From Pseudomonadota bacterium (GTDB lineage Bacteria > SAR324 > XYD2-FULL-50-16 > JAHJRI01): a stretch of 9,444 bases of DNA. The notes beneath the pieces were generated by a model. The model had not been told where the DNA came from. It searched no databases and saw nothing but the letters and a program-made list of their open reading frames with translations. Within the stretch, counting starts at the first letter, position 1. Every line of letters starts with the position of its first letter. Shown here piece by piece: positions 6,281 through 9,444 of the stretch. The position numbers were made by a program, and so were the translations under genes. Where the stretch lies: the NCBI GenBank assembly GCA_022360105.1, contig JAKSDL010000653.1, positions 1 through 9,444 of the forward strand, in the 5' to 3' direction.

Positions 6281-7330
6281 ATGGTAACAATTAACAAAAA
6301 TGGCAATCCTTTTGGCAGTCACCGTGTGGTAGAACCTTCGGGAGTTCTGCCTCAACCATCCGAGAGAGTGAATAACGATTTCAGCAGTATTTGGGACAAC
6401 GAAATCCTTATTAATGTAGAAGCCCTTAATGTGGATTCAGCCAGCTTCACTCAAATAAAAAACTCCGTGGATGGAGATGAACAAAAAATAGGTGCAAGGA
6501 TCCTGGAGATCGTGGGAAACAGGGGAAAAATGCATAATCCCGTAACCGGCTCGGGAGGTGTTCTCATCGGTGAAATTGCTGCCATTGGTGAAAAGCTTTC
6601 CGATCGGGATCTTAAAGTAGGCGATAAAATCGTAACGTTGGTCTCCCTCTCACTAACCCCTTTGAGAATTGATGAGATTCTTGGTGTCAAAAAGGACATC
6701 GACCAGGTTCAAATTAAAGGTCAGGCTGTGATTTTTGAAAGTGGTATTTACGCGAAATTACCGGATGATATGTCTGAGACCGTAGCAATGGCAGCCTTGG
6801 ATGTTGCAGGTGCTCCTGCTCAAACAGCCCGACTTGTTAAACCGGGAGATACTGTTGTCATCATTGGAGCTACCGGAAAGTCCGGTATCTTATGTTCCTA
6901 CGAAGCCAAGAAAAGAGCTGGAGTAACAGGCCGGGTAATTGGAACCGGAACATCAGATGCGAGCTGTGAGCAACTGAAGGAGCTGGATCTCTGTGACGAT
7001 GTTATCAAGCTTGATGCCACGAATGCCTTGGCCTGCTACGATGAGATTTCCAAGTTAACAGATGGAAAACTGGCGGATGTGATTATCAACAATGTCAGCA
7101 TTCCCAATACGGAATTGAGTTCCATCCTCATGTGCAGAAATCATGGTACCATCTATTTCTTTAGCATGGCTACATCATTTACCAAAGCTGCATTAGGCGC
7201 TGAAGGTATCGGTAAAGACGTTAACATGATTATCGGTAACGGCTATACCGAAGGCCATGCGGAAATAACCTACAGTGTACTGCGTGAATCCCCAGTTATC
7301 ATGCAACTATTTGAAAAACTGTACTGCTAA
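6281..7330 (+). CDS. kdd: L-erythro-3,5-diaminohexanoate dehydrogenase
   Basis: An oxidoreductase that oxidatively deaminates (3S,5S)-3,5-diaminohexanoate to 5-amino-3-oxohexanoate with NAD(P)+, feeding Kce. The protein has 349 residues, the usual length. A medium-chain dehydrogenase-like N-terminal half is followed by a Rossmann fold whose dinucleotide loop is V-I-I-G-A-T-G-K-S-G at 193-202. The N-terminal segment H-R-V-V-E-P-S-G-V-L-P-Q at 14-25 is characteristic of Kdd as I know it. The segment M-H-N-P-V-T-G-S-G-G at 84-93 and the C-terminal G-N-G-Y-T-E-G-H-A at 314-322 also fit. A very good Shine-Dalgarno, AAAGGAG, stands before the ATG, the strongest in this operon. It is 46 bp from kce, and kamA follows after 8 bp. 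The specific assignment rests on the family and on its two pathway neighbours. Confidence 0.94.
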   Translation: MVTINKNGNPFGSHRVVEPSGVLPQPSERVNNDFSSIWDNEILINVEALNVDSASFTQIKNSVDGDEQKIGARILEIVGNRGKMHNPVTGSGGVLIGEIAAIGEKLSDRDLKVGDKIVTLVSLSLTPLRIDEILGVKKDIDQVQIKGQAVIFESGIYAKLPDDMSETVAMAALDVAGAPAQTARLVKPGDTVVIIGATGKSGILCSYEAKKRAGVTGRVIGTGTSDASCEQLKELDLCDDVIKLDATNALACYDEISKLTDGKLADVIINNVSIPNTELSSILMCRNHGTIYFFSMATSFTKAALGAEGIGKDVNMIIGNGYTEGHAEITYSVLRESPVIMQLFEKLYC

Positions 7331-7338
7331 GAGTGATC

Positions 7339-8598
7339 ATGCAAACCTATTCAAGAGCAGACTATAAGGATATCTCACTGTTCAAAGACGTGTCAAAAGC
7401 ACATTGGAACGATTGGAAATGGCAATTCAAAAACGTCATTCGGGATATCAAAACACTTAAGAAAGTTATCCATATTTCAAAAGCAGAAGAAAAGGATCTG
7501 GAAAAGTGTTTAAAAAAATTTCGAATGGCTATCACCCCTTATTACGCATCGCTCATGGATAAAAAATATAAGCGTTGTGTAATCAGGCTGCAGGCTGTCC
7601 CTAAAATTTTGGAGACAGAAGACACTCTGGAAGATGTTGATGACCCTCTTCATGAGGATATCGACTCACCGGTCCCTGGTTTGACCCATCGTTATCCGGA
7701 CAGAGTTCTGTTTTTGATTACCCATATTTGCTCCATGTATTGCCGACACTGCACGCGGAGACGTATGGTAGGGGTGGAAGATGCTCATTTCACAAAAAAG
7801 ACGACTGACCTGGGATTGGAATATATTCGCAGCAATCCCACTGTCAGGGATGTCCTGTTATCCGGCGGCGACCCCCTGGTGCTGCCCGATGATAAAATCG
7901 AGTATGTATTGAAGGAATTGCGAAAAATTCCCCATGTTGAAATCATTCGAATTGGCAGTCGAATGCCAGTGGTACTTCCGCAAAGGATCACAGATGAGTT
8001 TGTTGAAATGCTTAAGAAGTATCACCCGATTTATCTGAATACCCATTTCAATCATCCCCGAGAAATCACGCAGGAAGCAAGGGAAGCGTGTGAGAAAATG
8101 GCAAATGCCGGTATCCCCCTGGGCAACCAGAGTGTTTTACTCAGGGATGTAAATGATTGTCCTTACATCATGAAGCAGCTGGTACAGAAATTGATGGCAA
8201 TCCGTGTAAAGCCTTATTATATTTACCAGTGTGATCTTTCCAAAGGCATTTCCCATTTTCGGACTTCCATCACCAAAGGTATGGAAATCATGGAAAACCT
8301 TCGCGGACATACCAGCGGAATGTCTGTCCCAACGTTCGTCGTAGACGCTCCGGGTGGTGGTGGCAAGATTCCTTTAATGCCCAATTATCTGCTTTCACAA
8401 TCAGACAGGAGGTTGGTACTCAGAAACTACGAAGGAGTCATTACCACCTATACCCAACCCGACAATGTATTTTCCGATTGCGGACGATGCCACATCTGCG
8501 ATAACGATCAATATAAACCTCTGGATGGAGTGGCAAAACTGTTGAGTGGTGAAAAATTGTATCTTGAGCCGGAAAACCTGGTAAGAAGAAAGCGTTAA
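7339..8598 (+). CDS. kamA: Lysine 2,3-aminomutase
   Basis: A radical-SAM, PLP-dependent enzyme converting L-lysine to L-beta-lysine, the first step of the pathway. Numbered from the ATG at 7339 (419 residues), the cluster motif C-S-M-Y-C-R-H-C gives Cys131, Cys135 and Cys138 for the 4Fe-4S centre. P-G-G-G-G-K places the PLP lysine at Lys343. Asp299 (Y-Q-C-D-L-S) and Asp336 (V-V-D-A-P) correspond to the two aspartates that hold the substrate side-chain amine in the Clostridium subterminale enzyme; both are replaced in glutamate 2,3-aminomutases. This separates it from that family, and the length from the shorter EpmB. Cys274 and the cysteines in C-G-R-C-H-I-C (381-387) match the structural Zn site. 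A GTG at 7333 is an alternative start; I prefer the ATG because AAGAG lies suitably upstream. It is 8 bp from kdd and 3 bp before the next gene, so clearly one operon. Confidence 0.97.
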   Translation: MQTYSRADYKDISLFKDVSKAHWNDWKWQFKNVIRDIKTLKKVIHISKAEEKDLEKCLKKFRMAITPYYASLMDKKYKRCVIRLQAVPKILETEDTLEDVDDPLHEDIDSPVPGLTHRYPDRVLFLITHICSMYCRHCTRRRMVGVEDAHFTKKTTDLGLEYIRSNPTVRDVLLSGGDPLVLPDDKIEYVLKELRKIPHVEIIRIGSRMPVVLPQRITDEFVEMLKKYHPIYLNTHFNHPREITQEAREACEKMANAGIPLGNQSVLLRDVNDCPYIMKQLVQKLMAIRVKPYYIYQCDLSKGISHFRTSITKGMEIMENLRGHTSGMSVPTFVVDAPGGGGKIPLMPNYLLSQSDRRLVLRNYEGVITTYTQPDNVFSDCGRCHICDNDQYKPLDGVAKLLSGEKLYLEPENLVRRKR

Positions 8599-8601
8599 GC
8601 C

Positions 8602-9444
8602 ATGAGAACCCTTTCGTTTATAGGCTCAGATAAAAATGCAGGTAAAACAACCGCTTTTACCTATTACTATTACCAGCTTTATAAACGGATACCCAACCAC
8701 AGCACCATTTGCCTCACCTCTATCGGAATAAACGGTGAACCCGTTGATTCCTACGAGAATGAAGAAAAACCGGCGATCAGGGTATTTCCCAATACCTTGT
8801 TTATAACGGCAGGAGAGCATCTTAGCGAACTAATCGGTCTGTACAGAGTGAATGCCACCTTTACCGAACGAGTATTTTCCAAAACATATGTCCTGGCCAC
8901 GGCTTTGGATAGCTTCAATGTTATATTGGAAGGCCCCAACGACAAAGCTGCTATTCTTGAGATGAAAGACAGACTTGAACAGCTGGATAATAAGCTGTAC
9001 TGCCTGATCGATGGGTCAATTGACAGACAATTTTTAGGTCACCCTGATATCAGCGACGGTATTTGCTTCGCCTTGTTACTTTCCGACAGACAACAACAAC
9101 TTAAAAAAGCTTCTGACCTGCTCACAGCCTTATTAATGGAACAATGTAATTCTGATATCAGTACGTTAATAAAAACTCATCACAATGAGGGCACAAAATC
9201 TTTGTTGTGCTCGACGAATGGTGAACTCATCTACTGTGGACACCAAATACCTTTTTTAGATGAAGAGTTAAAAAAGTCCTGTCTCGATGCAAAAGACGAT
9301 CACTGCGTTTTGTACCTTGACGGATCGCTTGCCGGCAGGCTCTATCACTTTCTGGCACCATTTAGCAGGATGCAGGTAGTATTGGATAATTACACGTGCT
9401 ATCAAAACATTTCAGTACAAAAAGCTCCCGGTAAAACATTTAAA
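8602..9444 (+). CDS. kamB: KamB-like P-loop protein, probable lysine 5,6-aminomutase reactivase subunit (partial)
   Basis: The frame is open from the ATG at 8602 to the window end (281 codons, no stop), so the C-terminus is missing. The N-terminus is a nucleotide-binding strand and Walker A loop, S-F-I-G-S-D-K-N-A-G-K-T-T at 5-17. Later hydrophobic strands include V-I-L-E-G at 114-118 and C-L-I-D-G-S-I-D-R at 141-149, the latter a pattern I associate with KamB. In Clostridium and Fusobacterium lysine clusters, kamB follows kamA and is itself followed by the MutS-like kamC. The two are proposed to reactivate the B12/PLP-dependent lysine 5,6-aminomutase (KamDE), which loses its cofactor by side reactions. 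The start lies 3 bp after the kamA stop, with AAGAAAG in the kamA end as a possible ribosome site. The identity rests on position plus motifs; the biochemical role of KamB is itself only proposed. Confidence 0.8.
   Translation, partial: MRTLSFIGSDKNAGKTTAFTYYYYQLYKRIPNHSTICLTSIGINGEPVDSYENEEKPAIRVFPNTLFITAGEHLSELIGLYRVNATFTERVFSKTYVLATALDSFNVILEGPNDKAAILEMKDRLEQLDNKLYCLIDGSIDRQFLGHPDISDGICFALLLSDRQQQLKKASDLLTALLMEQCNSDISTLIKTHHNEGTKSLLCSTNGELIYCGHQIPFLDEELKKSCLDAKDDHCVLYLDGSLAGRLYHFLAPFSRMQVVLDNYTCYQNISVQKAPGKTFK

Noticed and set aside
8626..8945. Minus-strand ORFs at the right end
   Set aside because: They are antisense to the continuous KamB-like frame, which has a Walker A motif and fits the operon.
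1..9444. Search for tRNA, rRNA, CRISPR arrays, insertion sequences and riboswitches
   Set aside because: No cloverleaf, spaced direct repeats, transposase gene, terminal repeats or recognised riboswitch fold could be seen. All gaps between genes are shorter than 220 bp.

Overview
This 9.4 kb window (about 43% GC by eye) holds nine protein-coding genes in three blocks, two of which have a clear biochemical identity. It looks like a Gram-negative anaerobe or facultative anaerobe of the former deltaproteobacterial group (Desulfobacterota, Bdellovibrionota, Myxococcota or SAR324). The reasons are an Fo-only atpZ-atpI-atpB-atpE operon separated from the F1 genes, a c subunit made with a signal peptide-like leader, and a proteobacterial ArgP-type LysR regulator. 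That placement is an inference from gene order and protein style.

Left block (about 83-3690, plus strand). A 552-residue conserved protein of unknown function comes first. Two segments recall the GalT/HIT nucleotidyltransferase fold. It is followed by the membrane part of an F-type ATP synthase: AtpZ/AtpQ-like, AtpI, subunit a (AtpB) and subunit c (AtpE). A strong intrinsic terminator after atpE closes the unit, so subunits b, delta, alpha, gamma, beta and epsilon must lie elsewhere. If the c-subunit leader is cut at the predicted AFA|Q site, its ion-site residues fall on Gln32, Glu65, Ser66 and Tyr70, the same numbers as in the Na+-binding c subunit of Ilyobacter tartaricus.

Middle block (3711-5208, minus strand). 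A PIN-domain-like protein with no adjacent antitoxin lies downstream of a LysR-type regulator that closely resembles ArgP, the lysine-sensing regulator of E. coli.

Right block (5419-9444, plus strand, running off the window). It encodes lysine fermentation: kce (3-keto-5-aminohexanoate cleavage), kdd (3,5-diaminohexanoate dehydrogenase), kamA (lysine 2,3-aminomutase) and the start of a P-loop protein matching KamB, a proposed reactivase subunit for lysine 5,6-aminomutase. The order matches the Fusobacterium/Clostridium lysine clusters, so kamC, kamD and kamE probably follow.

The 210 bp divergent region between the ArgP-like gene and kce is AT-rich. It carries a perfect 8-bp inverted repeat lying across plausible promoter elements for the rightward operon. 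The most interesting reading is that a lysine-sensing ArgP homologue, known for controlling arginine/lysine export and amino-acid biosynthesis, here acts as the switch for lysine catabolism.
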